A stretch of DNA of 64,000 nt from Pseudomonadota bacterium (GTDB lineage: Bacteria; Pseudomonadota; Gammaproteobacteria; Burkholderiales; Rhodocyclaceae), in contig JAFEDI010000124.1 of assembly GCA_018241725.1 (NCBI GenBank), positions 124,001 to 188,000 of the forward strand, given 5' to 3'. This document shows, piece by piece, positions 9,770-19,279 of this stretch; the stretch's first letter is position 1, and each line of letters opens with the position of its first letter. The notes beneath the pieces are model-generated. The model saw only the letters and a list, made by a program, of their open reading frames with translations. It had not been told where the DNA came from and made no database searches. The translations under genes and the position numbers were made by a program.

Positions 9770-10336
9770 TTGAAGAAGCTGCTCGCCCTGCTGGCCATCG
9801 CCAGCGCCCCGGCATTTGCCGCCCCGGTCAGTTACACGATCGACTCCAACCACACCTACCCGCTGTTCGAAACGGACCACCTCGGCTTCTCGACCCAGCG
9901 CGGGCGCTTCAACAAGACCAGCGGCAAGATCGTCCTCGACACCGCCGCCCACCGCGGTTCGGTGGAGGTCAGCATCGACGCGAGCTCCATCGACATGGGC
10001 TTCGCCAAATGGAACGAGAACATGCGTGGCGAGGGCTTCTTCAACACCGACGCCTACCCGACGATCAGCTTCAAGGCCGAGCGCTTCAACTTCGACGGCG
10101 ACAAGCCGGTGACGGCCGAAGGCAGCCTGACCCTGCTCGGCATCACCAAACCGCTGATGCTCACGCTATCGCGCTTCCACTGTGCGCCGCACCCGCTCAA
10201 CAAGCGCGAGACCTGTGGTGCCGACATCACCGCCCGCCTGAAGCGTTCGGACTTCGGCATGACCAAGAACATCCCGTCGGTCAGCGACGAGGTGCGCCTA
10301 GTGATCTCGGTCGAAGCCTACCGCGATTCACAATGA
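9770..10336 (+). CDS. YceI family periplasmic lipid-binding protein
   Basis: A 188-residue protein with a signal peptide (KKLLALLAIASAPAFAAP). The lipocalin-like YceI barrel shows YTIDSNHTYPLFETDHLGFS, GKIVLD, FNTDAYPTISFKAERF, GSLTLLGITKPL and FGMTKNIPSVSDEVRLVI. YceI proteins bind polyisoprenoids such as quinone precursors, and the gene lies just after ubiK, although a terminator separates them. The start is probably TTG 9770: it begins the signal peptide and has GGAGACC upstream. No ATG fits. Confidence 0.88.
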   Translation: MKKLLALLAIASAPAFAAPVSYTIDSNHTYPLFETDHLGFSTQRGRFNKTSGKIVLDTAAHRGSVEVSIDASSIDMGFAKWNENMRGEGFFNTDAYPTISFKAERFNFDGDKPVTAEGSLTLLGITKPLMLTLSRFHCAPHPLNKRETCGADITARLKRSDFGMTKNIPSVSDEVRLVISVEAYRDSQ

Positions 10337-10399
10337 CAATGAACTGAACCCGAGGCAACACCTGGGCTAGACTGCCGGTTTATTCCAAAAAGATACGCC

Positions 10400-11899
10400 G
10401 TGAGTATAGCCCTTGTGACAAGCCGCGCTCTCGTCGGCCTGCTCGCCCCGGAGGTCACCGTCGAAGTGCATCTGGCCAACGGCCTGCCCGCCTTCGCGCT
10501 GGTCGGGCTGCCCGATGCGGAGGTCCGCGAAGCCCGCGACCGCGTGCGCGCCGCACTGCAGACCGGGCAATTCGAGTTCCCGCAACGGCGCATCACCGTC
10601 AACCTGGCGCCGGCCGACCTGCCGAAGGAAGGCGGCTGTTTCGACCTGCCGATCGCCCTGGGCATCCTCGCCGCTTCCGGCCAGATCCCCGCCAGCAAGC
10701 TGGACCGCTACGAGTTTGCCGGGGAGCTCTCCCTCACTGGCGAATTGCGGCCGGTACGTGGCGCGCTGGCGCTGGCCCGGCAGGCCGCCCACCGCGGACG
10801 CACGCTGATTCTGCCGATTGCCAACGCCCCCGAAGCGGCGCTGGTGCAAAACGTGCAAATGCTGCCGGCGCGCAGCCTGTCGGCCGTCGCCGCCCACCTG
10901 TGCGGGCACACGCTCCTCGCCCCCCACGACGGCGAGACGCTGGCATCGCCGGCAGCCTACCCCGATCTGACCGACGTGAAAGGCCAGGCCCATGCCCGCC
11001 GGGCGCTGGAGGTCGCAGCCAGCGGCCAGCATTCCCTGCTGCTGTACGGCCCGCCGGGCACCGGCAAATCCATGCTGGCCCAGCGCCTGCCCGGCCTGCT
11101 GCCGCCGATGGATGACCAGGAAGCACTGGAAAGCGCAGTCGTACAGTCCATCGAAGGCAGCTTTCGCCCCGAGCGGTGGGGCCAGCGTCCACTCAGAACG
11201 CCCCATCACACTTCTTCGACGGCGGCCTTGGTCGGTGGCGGTGGCACGCCCCGTCCAGGCGAGATCAGCCTCGCGCACAACGGCGTGCTGTACCTCGACG
11301 AACTGCCCGAGTTCGACCGGCGCGTACTCGAAGCCCTGCGCGAACCGCTGGAAAGCGGCCACATCACGATCTCCCGTGCCGCCCGCCGGGCGGAATTTCC
11401 GGCCCGCTTCCAGCTCGTCGCCGCGATGAATCCCTGCCCCTGTGGCTACCACGGCCATCCCGACGGCCGTTGCCGATGTACGCCGGAGCAGGTCCGGCGC
11501 TATCGCCAGCGCCTGTCCGGCCCGCTGCTGGACCGCATCGACCTGGTGCTGGAAGTGCCGGCCCTGTCTGTTTCCGAGCTGCAAACTACGGCCGTCGGCG
11601 AAAGCTCTGCGGTGGTGCGGGAACGGGTCGCCCGGGCCTGGGCCATCCAGCAGGCCCGCCAGGGCATGCCCAATGCGCGCCTCGACGCGGCCGGCGTCGA
11701 CCGCTGGTGCCGGCCGGATATCGCCGGCGACGCGCTGCTGCGCACAGCTATCGAACGCCTGGGCCTGTCGGCACGCGCCTACCATCGCATCCTGAAAGTG
11801 GCGCGTACAATCGCCGACATGAACGGCACCGACAATATCGGCGCCCCCCACGTGGCCGAAGCCGTACAGAGCCGTCGCGGCCCGGGGGAATTCAGCTGA
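10400..11899 (+). CDS. comM: ComM/YifB family Mg-chelatase-like AAA+ ATPase
   Basis: A 499-residue protein with an N-terminal ChlI-like domain (ALVTSRALVGLLAPEVTVEV), a AAA+ module with Walker A GPPGTGKSM at about residue 217 and Walker B VLYLDELPEF at about 296, and a C-terminal Mg_chelatase_C helical region (SARAYHRILKVARTIADM). A CPCGYHG...CRCTPEQ cysteine cluster typical of ComM is present. ComM is a hexameric helicase that promotes branch migration during natural transformation. The start is GTG 10400. No other competence genes are nearby. Confidence 0.92.
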   Translation: MSIALVTSRALVGLLAPEVTVEVHLANGLPAFALVGLPDAEVREARDRVRAALQTGQFEFPQRRITVNLAPADLPKEGGCFDLPIALGILAASGQIPASKLDRYEFAGELSLTGELRPVRGALALARQAAHRGRTLILPIANAPEAALVQNVQMLPARSLSAVAAHLCGHTLLAPHDGETLASPAAYPDLTDVKGQAHARRALEVAASGQHSLLLYGPPGTGKSMLAQRLPGLLPPMDDQEALESAVVQSIEGSFRPERWGQRPLRTPHHTSSTAALVGGGGTPRPGEISLAHNGVLYLDELPEFDRRVLEALREPLESGHITISRAARRAEFPARFQLVAAMNPCPCGYHGHPDGRCRCTPEQVRRYRQRLSGPLLDRIDLVLEVPALSVSELQTTAVGESSAVVRERVARAWAIQQARQGMPNARLDAAGVDRWCRPDIAGDALLRTAIERLGLSARAYHRILKVARTIADMNGTDNIGAPHVAEAVQSRRGPGEFS

Positions 11900-11918
11900 A
11901 CACGAACAGGAGCCTCCC

Positions 11919-12314
11919 GTGGCATCGACCCTCTCTTCCGGCCTCCCCCGCGCCAAGAACTGGCGCCTGTGGCTCGCCGGCTTCTTCATCCTGATTGCTG
12001 CACTGGCCGCGGGCTACACCTGGCTGACCCTCAACTGGAGCTATTCCTCGGGCGAACGGGCCGGCTACGTGCAGAAGTTCTCCCAGAAGGGCTGGCTGTG
12101 CAAGACCTGGGAAGGCGAACTGGCCATCGTCGCGATTCCCGGCAGCCTGCCGGAGATCTTCAAGTTCACCGTGCGCGACGACAACGTCGCCACCGCCATC
12201 AACACCGAGATGGGCAAGCGAGTCGCGCTATCCTACGAACAGCACGTGGGCATCCCGTCCACCTGCTTCGGTGAAACCGGTTACTACGTCACCAAAATCC
12301 ACGCCGTCGAGTAA
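11919..12314 (+). CDS. Small single-span membrane protein of unknown function
   Basis: A 131-residue protein. Residues ~18-40 form one membrane helix (LWLAGFFILIAALAAGYTWL) and the rest lies outside, beginning NWSYSSGERAGYVQKFSQKG and holding two cysteines (WLCKTWEGELA and PSTCFGETG). Similar proteins are widespread and are sometimes mislabelled as 6-phosphogluconate dehydrogenase; nothing here supports that activity. The start is GTG 11919 with AGGAG upstream. It sits 19 bp after comM and 13 bp before the MFS gene, so the three may be co-transcribed. Confidence 0.75.
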   Translation: MASTLSSGLPRAKNWRLWLAGFFILIAALAAGYTWLTLNWSYSSGERAGYVQKFSQKGWLCKTWEGELAIVAIPGSLPEIFKFTVRDDNVATAINTEMGKRVALSYEQHVGIPSTCFGETGYYVTKIHAVE

Positions 12315-12327
12315 AGCACCTCATTCC

Positions 12328-13560
12328 ATGCCCTATGCCCAGTTGGCGGCGCTGCTCGCAGCGCTCGCCACTGTCGGTCCGTTCTCGATCGACACCTATC
12401 TCCCGGCCCTACAAGCCATCGGCGCCGACCTGCATGTCAGCCCCGTCGAAGTCCAGCAGACCCTCACCGCCTACATGCTGCCGATGGGTGCGATGGTGCT
12501 GTGGCACGGCGCCCTGTCCGACGCCTACGGGCGCAAGCGCGTGATCGTCATCTCGATGCTGCTGTTCACGCTGGCCTCGCTGGTCTGCGTGTTTGCCGGC
12601 GGCATCCAGACCCTGCTGCTCGGCCGCGGCCTGCAGGGCATCAGCGCCGGCGCCGGCATGGTCGTCGGCCGTGCGGTGGTGCGCGACCTGATGGAAGGCC
12701 CCCGCGCCCAGCGCATGATGAGCCATGTCAGCATGGCCTTCGCCCTCGGCCCCGCCATTGCGCCCATTCTCGGCGGCTGGATCTACAGCACTTTCGGGTG
12801 GCGCGCGGTGTTCGTCTTCCTGGCCCTGCTGGGCCTCGTGCTGGCCAGCCTGTGTGCGTGGAAGCTGCCGGAAACCCATCCGCCGGCAGCCCGCCATCCG
12901 CTCCATCCCGGCCCGCTGGCGCGGCGCTATGCGCAGGTCTTCCGCACGCCGGGCTTCCTGCTGCTGACCTTCGCCGTTGGCCTCAACTTCAACGGTTTCT
13001 TCATCTACGTACTGTCGGCACCGGTGTTCCTGATGCGCCACCTGCACTTGCCGGAAACCGGGTTCGGATGGTTCTTCATCCCCTGTGTGCTGGGCATGAT
13101 GGGCGGCTCGGCGCTGTCGGCGCGGCTGGCCGGGAGGCTGTCGCAGGCGCGCACCATCGCCCTCGGCTATGGAGTGATGATTACCGCTGCCGTGTTCAAC
13201 CTGGGGATGTCCTTCCTGATGCCCGCCGGCCTGCCCCACTCGGTGCTGCCGATCGCCCTCTACAACTTCGGCATGGCCATCGCCATGCCCAGCCTGACAC
13301 TGCTGGCGCTGGAGCACTTCCCCGCCCAACGCGGTGTTGCGTCGAGTTGCCAAAGCTTCCTGCAGATGCTGGTCAGCGCCGGTGCCGCTGGCGCGCTGGC
13401 TCCCGCCCTATGGGACACGGTGCCGGGGCTGGCACGCGGCGCGACAGGCTGTCTACTGCTCGGGATGGTCTGTTTCCTGTTGTGGTGGCATTTCTACCAT
13501 CGCAGCAGCCGGCCGGCCACGGACCAGCGGATCGAAGCGCCGGCCTCCGACGAGCCCTGA
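12328..13560 (+). CDS. Bcr/CflA family multidrug efflux MFS transporter
   Basis: A 410-residue membrane protein with twelve predicted helices. The first-helix signature GPFSIDTYLPALQAIGADL is typical of the DHA1 Bcr/CflA group, the MFS motif A loop is GALSDAYGRKRVI, and RGLQGISAGAGMVVGRAVVRD matches helix 4-5 motif B/C. Family members export drugs such as bicyclomycin, chloramphenicol or sulfonamides by proton antiport. ATG 12328 is chosen as the point where helix 1 starts. It faces the nudix gene tail to tail with 14 bp between. Confidence 0.88.
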   Translation: MPYAQLAALLAALATVGPFSIDTYLPALQAIGADLHVSPVEVQQTLTAYMLPMGAMVLWHGALSDAYGRKRVIVISMLLFTLASLVCVFAGGIQTLLLGRGLQGISAGAGMVVGRAVVRDLMEGPRAQRMMSHVSMAFALGPAIAPILGGWIYSTFGWRAVFVFLALLGLVLASLCAWKLPETHPPAARHPLHPGPLARRYAQVFRTPGFLLLTFAVGLNFNGFFIYVLSAPVFLMRHLHLPETGFGWFFIPCVLGMMGGSALSARLAGRLSQARTIALGYGVMITAAVFNLGMSFLMPAGLPHSVLPIALYNFGMAIAMPSLTLLALEHFPAQRGVASSCQSFLQMLVSAGAAGALAPALWDTVPGLARGATGCLLLGMVCFLLWWHFYHRSSRPATDQRIEAPASDEP

Positions 13561-13574
13561 CCGACGCGGCGCGA

Positions 13575-14120
13575 TCAGCCCTTCTGCAGCGCCCGCTCGG
13601 CCCAGAACAGTGCGGTGATGGTCTTCGCGTCGGTGATGCGGCCATCGAAGACCGCCTCGCGGGCCTCCTCCATGCTGAGGGTCAGGATTTCCAGGAATTC
13701 CCCGTCATCCCAGGCGTGGCCGACATGCTCCAGGCCAGTGGCCAGGAAAATCTCGATGCGCTCGTTGGAATAGCCAATGCACGGGTGCATCACGCCCAGA
13801 TAGCGCCACTGCTCGGTGACGTAGCCGGTTTCCTCCTGCAGTTCGCGCCGGGCGCAGTCGAGGATGTCCTCGTCCGGATCGAGCTTGCCGGCCGGCAATT
13901 CAAGGAAGGCCCGCCCCACCGGGTAGCGGAACTGGCGCTCGAAAACCAGGCGGCCGTCCGCCAGTACCGGGATCACCACCACAGCCCCCGGATGCTTGAT
14001 GTACTCGCGCACCCCGTCCTTGCCGTCAGGCAGACGCACCTGGTCCCGGTAAACCTTCAGCAAGCGTCCCTCGAACACCACCTCCGACGACAACTGCGCC
14101 TCGTGCAGCGGATCCGTCAT
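13575..14120 (-). CDS. NUDIX hydrolase, ADP-ribose pyrophosphatase type
   Basis: A 181-residue protein with a complete Nudix box from residue ~82: GKLDPDEDILDCARRELQEE followed by TGY, matching G-x5-E-x7-REUxEExGU. The N-terminal VVFEGRLLKVYRDQVRLPDG and the later MHPCIGYSNERIEIFLA are typical of NudF-like ADP-ribose pyrophosphatases, which cleave ADP-ribose to AMP and ribose 5-phosphate. The frame is open far upstream, but ATG 14120 with GGAGAA before it gives the family's length. Confidence 0.87.
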   Translation of the reverse strand: MTDPLHEAQLSSEVVFEGRLLKVYRDQVRLPDGKDGVREYIKHPGAVVVIPVLADGRLVFERQFRYPVGRAFLELPAGKLDPDEDILDCARRELQEETGYVTEQWRYLGVMHPCIGYSNERIEIFLATGLEHVGHAWDDGEFLEILTLSMEEAREAVFDGRITDAKTITALFWAERALQKG

Positions 14121-14237
14121 CCCGTTCTCCTTCTCGCTCAAGCAGATTCGATAAAGGCCGAAGCATCGCATCCCGGACATGGGGCTGACCAGCCCATCCG
14201 GCATAATCGGGGCCTGTTCGCTCGTCACGCCCTCCCC

Positions 14238-14993
14238 GTGCCCGCTTCCTTTCCCCGCCTGCGCGACCACCTGCTCGATCCCAGCGGCGGCCTGGTCTAT
14301 CACTTGCGCGCACGGCTGCAACGCGGGCGCTGGGCAGCCTTCCACGCTGCCGTGGCCAGTTGGCTCGACACTTGGCAAGTCGTGGAGCAGGAACTGGTCA
14401 TCGTCGGCCCCAATGCGGGCTACGCACTGCCGGACGGCTTCCTGGGCCGCTTCGATGGCATCTTCGCGCTGGAACCCGACCCCCTCGCCCGCCGCCTGCT
14501 GGCCCGCCGCCGCGACGCGACGACACTGCGCTTCGACCGACTGGACTGCCTGCGCACACCGGACGGCCTGGCATGGCTGGCCGCACGCTTCCCGCACGCG
14601 GCCTTCCTGTTCTCCAACGTACTCGGCCAGATCAGTGCGCCGGCAGGGGACTGGTCCACACTGCTCCGGCACCACCTGGCCGGACGCACATGGGCGAGCT
14701 ACCACGACGTGATCTCGACCCTCGCCACGCCAGGCTGCCGGGATGCCCTGACGATCATGGAAGCGGAAAGCCTGGAAACGACGCTGGCGCGCTTCTGGCC
14801 GGGCCAGGCCCTCACGGTGACGGACCATGCCACCTTCCACCTCGGCGGCACGGGCCCCTTCGCCTATGCACCGTGGCCGATAGCCGGCGCCCGCTGGCAC
14901 CTCGTCGAATGGGTCGCCCATCGGGCGCAGGATCAGGCCCAGGTATTGACGCGGCTGCCCGACGACGCCTGCCCGTCGGCGACGCTCAGGTAG
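14238..14993 (+). CDS. Conserved hypothetical protein
   Basis: A 251-residue soluble protein. Helical N-terminus (FPRLRDHLLDPSGGLVYHL), then hydrophobic strands such as QELVIVGPNAGYALPDGFL and FLFSNVLGQIS. The GPNAGYALP region and alternating strand/helix pattern could suit a Rossmann-like, methyltransferase-type fold, but no defining motif is present. The start is uncertain; GTG 14238 is the first codon clear of the divergent nudix gene. Its last 61 bp overlap the convergent SprA-type gene. Confidence 0.55.
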   Translation: MPASFPRLRDHLLDPSGGLVYHLRARLQRGRWAAFHAAVASWLDTWQVVEQELVIVGPNAGYALPDGFLGRFDGIFALEPDPLARRLLARRRDATTLRFDRLDCLRTPDGLAWLAARFPHAAFLFSNVLGQISAPAGDWSTLLRHHLAGRTWASYHDVISTLATPGCRDALTIMEAESLETTLARFWPGQALTVTDHATFHLGGTGPFAYAPWPIAGARWHLVEWVAHRAQDQAQVLTRLPDDACPSATLR

Positions 14994-15511
14994 AGGGCAC
15001 TGGCCGGGTCGTCGTTGCTGCCACTGCTCGTCGTGCCGCGGCTCTTCTGGGCGGACGCATCGGCCAGCTCGATGCGCGCCTCGGTCGCCATCTGCTCGGC
15101 CCGCGCAGCGACGCTGCGGTCCTGCGCCGATGGGTCGGCAGGCGCCAGCGCCGATGCACGGATCTGCTCGGCCTTGCGCAGGGTGTCCTGCGGCGTGCGC
15201 CCTGGCGAGACGTCGATGCTGACCTCGCCGCCGTTGGCGTAGCGCTTGCCGTCCGGTCCGGTCTCGTAGGTATAGCTGGCACCGCTGGTGACGACGCCGG
15301 CCCCGGCGGCAATATGGGCCAACTCGTGGGCGCGCACGGCCCGGTCCTGCTGCTGCAGCTTGGCCACGACGCGCTGGTCCGACTCACTGAGCTTGCCGTT
15401 GGCACCCGTCGAGGCTCTGGAGGAGGACGCACTAGCCCGCGCCTTGGCCTGGGCCGCCAGGGCCTGGCTGAGGATGGCAAAAGAGGACGAACCGATGGAC
15501 GGAACGGACAT
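14933..15511 (-). CDS. SprA-related putative metalloprotease
   Basis: A 192-residue protein. At its centre is a short zinc-protease motif, RAHELAHIAAGAGV (HExxH form HELAH), followed by YTYETGPDGKRYANGGEVSI. This pairing marks the SprA-related family. The flanks are low-complexity Ser/Ala/Asn sequence, and there is no signal peptide. Function in bacteria is undefined. The 3' end overlaps the 3' end of the convergent hypothetical gene by 61 bp, so the C-terminal tail (DGQASSGSRVNTWA) is coded on both strands. Confidence 0.8.
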   Translation of the reverse strand: MSVPSIGSSSFAILSQALAAQAKARASASSSRASTGANGKLSESDQRVVAKLQQQDRAVRAHELAHIAAGAGVVTSGASYTYETGPDGKRYANGGEVSIDVSPGRTPQDTLRKAEQIRASALAPADPSAQDRSVAARAEQMATEARIELADASAQKSRGTTSSGSNDDPASALYLSVADGQASSGSRVNTWA

Positions 15512-15579
15512 GGGTGACGCGAATGGAACCCCGTCTCCAAAGACTAGACGGCAAAGCCCTCCACGTCAGCCCCTATCCT

Positions 15580-16305
15580 TCACTCCCCCAGATAGGCGGC
15601 GCGTACCTTGGGATCCGCGAGCAAGTCGGCCCCCGAACCGCTGAGGGTGATGCGTCCCGACTCCATCACGTAGGCCCGCTGGGAGAACTCCAGCGCCAGG
15701 TTGGCGTTCTGTTCGACCAGCAGGATGGTGACGCCCTCGGCGGCCACCGAGCGGATCACCTCGAAGATCTTCTCCACCACCAGCGGCGCCAGGCCCATCG
15801 ACGGCTCGTCGAGGAGCAACAGCTTGGGCCGCGACAGCAGCGCGCGGCCGATGGCCACCATCTGCTGTTCGCCGCCGGACAGGGTGCCGGCCACTTGGGC
15901 CAGGCGCTCCTTGACCCGCGGCAACATGCCGAAGATGCGCTCCATGTCGGCCTCGACGGCGTCAGTGTCGCGCCGGCAGTAGGCGCCCATGCGCAGGTTC
16001 TCCTCGACGGTCAGGCGCGTGAAGATGCCGCGCCCTTCCGGCACCAGGGCCAGCCCTTTGCGCAGGCGCTTGTGGGCCGGCAGCTTGTCGATAGCCTCGC
16101 CGGCGTAGCGGATCTCGCCGCCGGCGGTGCCGAGGGTGCCGGCGATGGCGTTCAGCGTGGTGGTCTTGCCGGCGCCGTTGGCACCGATCAGGGACACCAG
16201 TTCGCCCTTTGCCAATTCCAGGCTGATGCCCTTCACCGCCTCGATGGCCCCGTAGGCCACCTTGGTGTCGCGCAATTGGAGGATCGGCGTGTTCACGTCG
16301 CTCAT
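15580..16305 (-). CDS. livF: Branched-chain amino acid ABC transporter, ATP-binding protein LivF
   Basis: A 241-residue ABC ATPase. Walker A is GANGAGKTT, the signature is LSGGEQQMVAIGRAL, and Walker B is LLLLDEPSMGLAPLVV, the SMGLAP form being typical of LivF. With LivG it powers the LivHM permease. Its ATG overlaps the livG stop by 4 bp, which indicates translational coupling. It is the last gene of the liv operon. Confidence 0.93.
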   Translation of the reverse strand: MSDVNTPILQLRDTKVAYGAIEAVKGISLELAKGELVSLIGANGAGKTTTLNAIAGTLGTAGGEIRYAGEAIDKLPAHKRLRKGLALVPEGRGIFTRLTVEENLRMGAYCRRDTDAVEADMERIFGMLPRVKERLAQVAGTLSGGEQQMVAIGRALLSRPKLLLLDEPSMGLAPLVVEKIFEVIRSVAAEGVTILLVEQNANLALEFSQRAYVMESGRITLSGSGADLLADPKVRAAYLGE

Positions 16306-17086
16306 GCCGCCGCTCCTGCCTTGTGGTTACCGTGCCCGCCCAGATAGGCAGAAATCACGGCGTCGTTCTTCTGCACCTCGGCCGGCACGTCCTCGGCTAT
16401 CTTCTTGCCGAAGTCGAGCACCGCGAGGCGGTCGCACAGGCCCATCACCAGCTTCACGTCGTGTTCGATGAGCAGCACCGTGACGCCGTCGTGGCGGATG
16501 GTCTGCACCAGTTCGCGCAGCTTGGCGGTCTCGGTGGCGTTCATGCCCGCCGCCGGCTCGTCGAGGGCCAAGAGCTGCGGCTCGGTGGCCAGCGCGCGTG
16601 CGATCTCCAGGCGGCGCTGGTCACCATAAGAAAGGTTCTTCGACACGGTGTCGGCAAAGCGCTCGATGCCCACGTAGCGCAGCAGCTCGTAGGCACGCTC
16701 GGTGATCAAGCGCTCCTCCTCCCTGGCCTGGCGGGTCTGCAGCAGGATCGCGAACGGGTTGGCGCGGGAACGGATGTGGTGCCCCGCCATCACGTTCTCC
16801 AATGCCGTCATGTCGCGGAACAGGCGGATGTTCTGGAAAGTACGGGCTATGCCGGCCTCCACCACCTGATGCGGCTTGCCGGAGGGCAGTTCGGTGCCGT
16901 TGAAGACCAGCTCGCCGCCGTCCGGCACGTAGGCGCCGGTCAACACGTTGAAGAAGGTCGTCTTGCCTGCGCCATTGGGGCCGATCAAGCCATACACCTC
17001 GCCCTTGCGGATGGTCAGGGACACGTCGGACAGCGCAGTGAGGCCGCCAAAGCGCTTGGTGATGCCGCGTGCTTCAAGCAGGGTGA

Positions 17087-17090
<4 letters not shown>
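16302..17090 (-). CDS. livG: Branched-chain amino acid ABC transporter, ATP-binding protein LivG
   Basis: A 262-residue ABC ATPase with Walker A GPNGAGKTT, signature LSYGDQRRLEIARAL and Walker B LLALDEPAAGMNATET. The AAGMNxxE form after Walker B is typical of LivG. The C-terminal GKKIAEDVPAEVQKNDAVISA is the usual LivG tail. It overlaps livM by 4 bp upstream and livF by 4 bp downstream. Confidence 0.94.
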
Positions 17091-18187
<1,097 letters not shown>

Positions 18188-18203
18188 TTTTTAGACTCCC
18201 CTG

Positions 18204-19136
18204 CTACGCTCGATCAGCCACGCGCTCGCCCAGCAGGCCGGTGGGCCGGAAGATGAGCACGATGCCGAGGATCATGAAGGCGAAAATGTCCTGGTAGCTG
18301 GAATTGAGGAAGCCGAAGCTCATGTCCTCGATGTAGCCGGCACCGATGGATTCGACCAGGCCCAGCACCAGCCCGCCGAGCATCGCCCCGCCCAGGTTGC
18401 CGATGCCGCCCAGCACCGCCGCGGTGAAGGCCTTGAGGCCCGGCATGAAGCCCATCGCGTAGTGAGCGATGCCGTAGTTGGACGAGAACATCACGCCGGC
18501 AACCGCCGCCAGCGCGGAACCGATGATGAAGGTGGCGGCGATGATCTTGTTGGTGTCCACCCCCATCAGGCTGGCCACCTTGTGGTTCTCGGCGGTGGCA
18601 CGCATCGCGCGGCCGAGGCGTGTTTTATTGACGAGCAGCATCAGGGCCACCATCAGCGCTGCAGACACCACCAGGATGGCGATCTGCACCGGCGTGATGA
18701 AGACGCCGGCCACCGGCTCCAGCGGCGTGGTGGATACCAGTTGCGGGAAGGTATGGTAGTTGCGGCCCCAGATGATCATCGCGATCGTCTGCAGCAGGAA
18801 GGACACGCCGATGGCGGTGATCAGCGGTGCCAGCCGCGGCGCGTTGCGCAGGCGGCGGTAGGCGGTGCGCTCGATGGTGTAGCCGAGCACCATGCACACC
18901 AGCACGGAAGCGGCCAGGCCGCCGAGCAGCGTCGGCACCAGGCCGAGCTCGGGCGCATGGGTCTGGATCAGGCGGATCGCCTCGAGGGCAACCAGCGCGC
19001 CGACCATCAACACATCACCGTGGGCGAAATTGATCAGCCCGAGAATGCCGTAGACCATCGTGTAGCCGAGGGCGACCAGCGCGTACACGCTACCCACTAC
19101 GAGGCCATTCACGGTTTGTTGGAGGAGGGTTTCCAT
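18204..19136 (-). CDS. livH: Branched-chain amino acid ABC transporter permease LivH
   Basis: A 310-residue permease with about eight membrane helices. It starts METLLQQTVNGLVVGSVYAL, then has MVYGILGLINFAHGDVLMVG, the coupling loop RAMRATAENHKVASLMGVD, and the C-terminal VLGGIGNLGGAMLGGLVLGL. These are standard LivH marks. It lies between the substrate-binding protein genes (143-bp gap holding a stem-loop) and livM. Confidence 0.94.
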   Translation of the reverse strand: METLLQQTVNGLVVGSVYALVALGYTMVYGILGLINFAHGDVLMVGALVALEAIRLIQTHAPELGLVPTLLGGLAASVLVCMVLGYTIERTAYRRLRNAPRLAPLITAIGVSFLLQTIAMIIWGRNYHTFPQLVSTTPLEPVAGVFITPVQIAILVVSAALMVALMLLVNKTRLGRAMRATAENHKVASLMGVDTNKIIAATFIIGSALAAVAGVMFSSNYGIAHYAMGFMPGLKAFTAAVLGGIGNLGGAMLGGLVLGLVESIGAGYIEDMSFGFLNSSYQDIFAFMILGIVLIFRPTGLLGERVADRA

Positions 19137-19213
19137 TGATTGCGATACACCGCAGAGTGAAGAGAGGGAAAAACCCCGGTTGGGGCAAACTCGATCGCCC
19201 CCGGAGATACAAC

Positions 19214-19253
19214 AATGGGCGCCAGTCGCCTGAAAGTCGACTCCGCGCCCATT
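19214..19253 (-). promoter_or_regulatory. Stem-loop between liv binding-protein and permease genes
   Basis: A 9-bp outer stem, AATGGGCGC / GCGCCCATT, encloses an inner AGTCG / CGACT stem. No T run follows, so this is more likely an mRNA-stabilising or attenuating hairpin than a full terminator. It would let binding protein be made in excess over permease. Confidence 0.5.
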
Positions 19254-19279
19254 CGAGCCCCTGAGGGCCGGCTATCGGA

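Noticed and set aside
12501-14237. Open frame running through the MFS and nudix genes into the hypothetical gene at 14238
   Set aside because: The part before 14238 is an out-of-frame shadow of the MFS gene. Only the end is plausible coding sequence.
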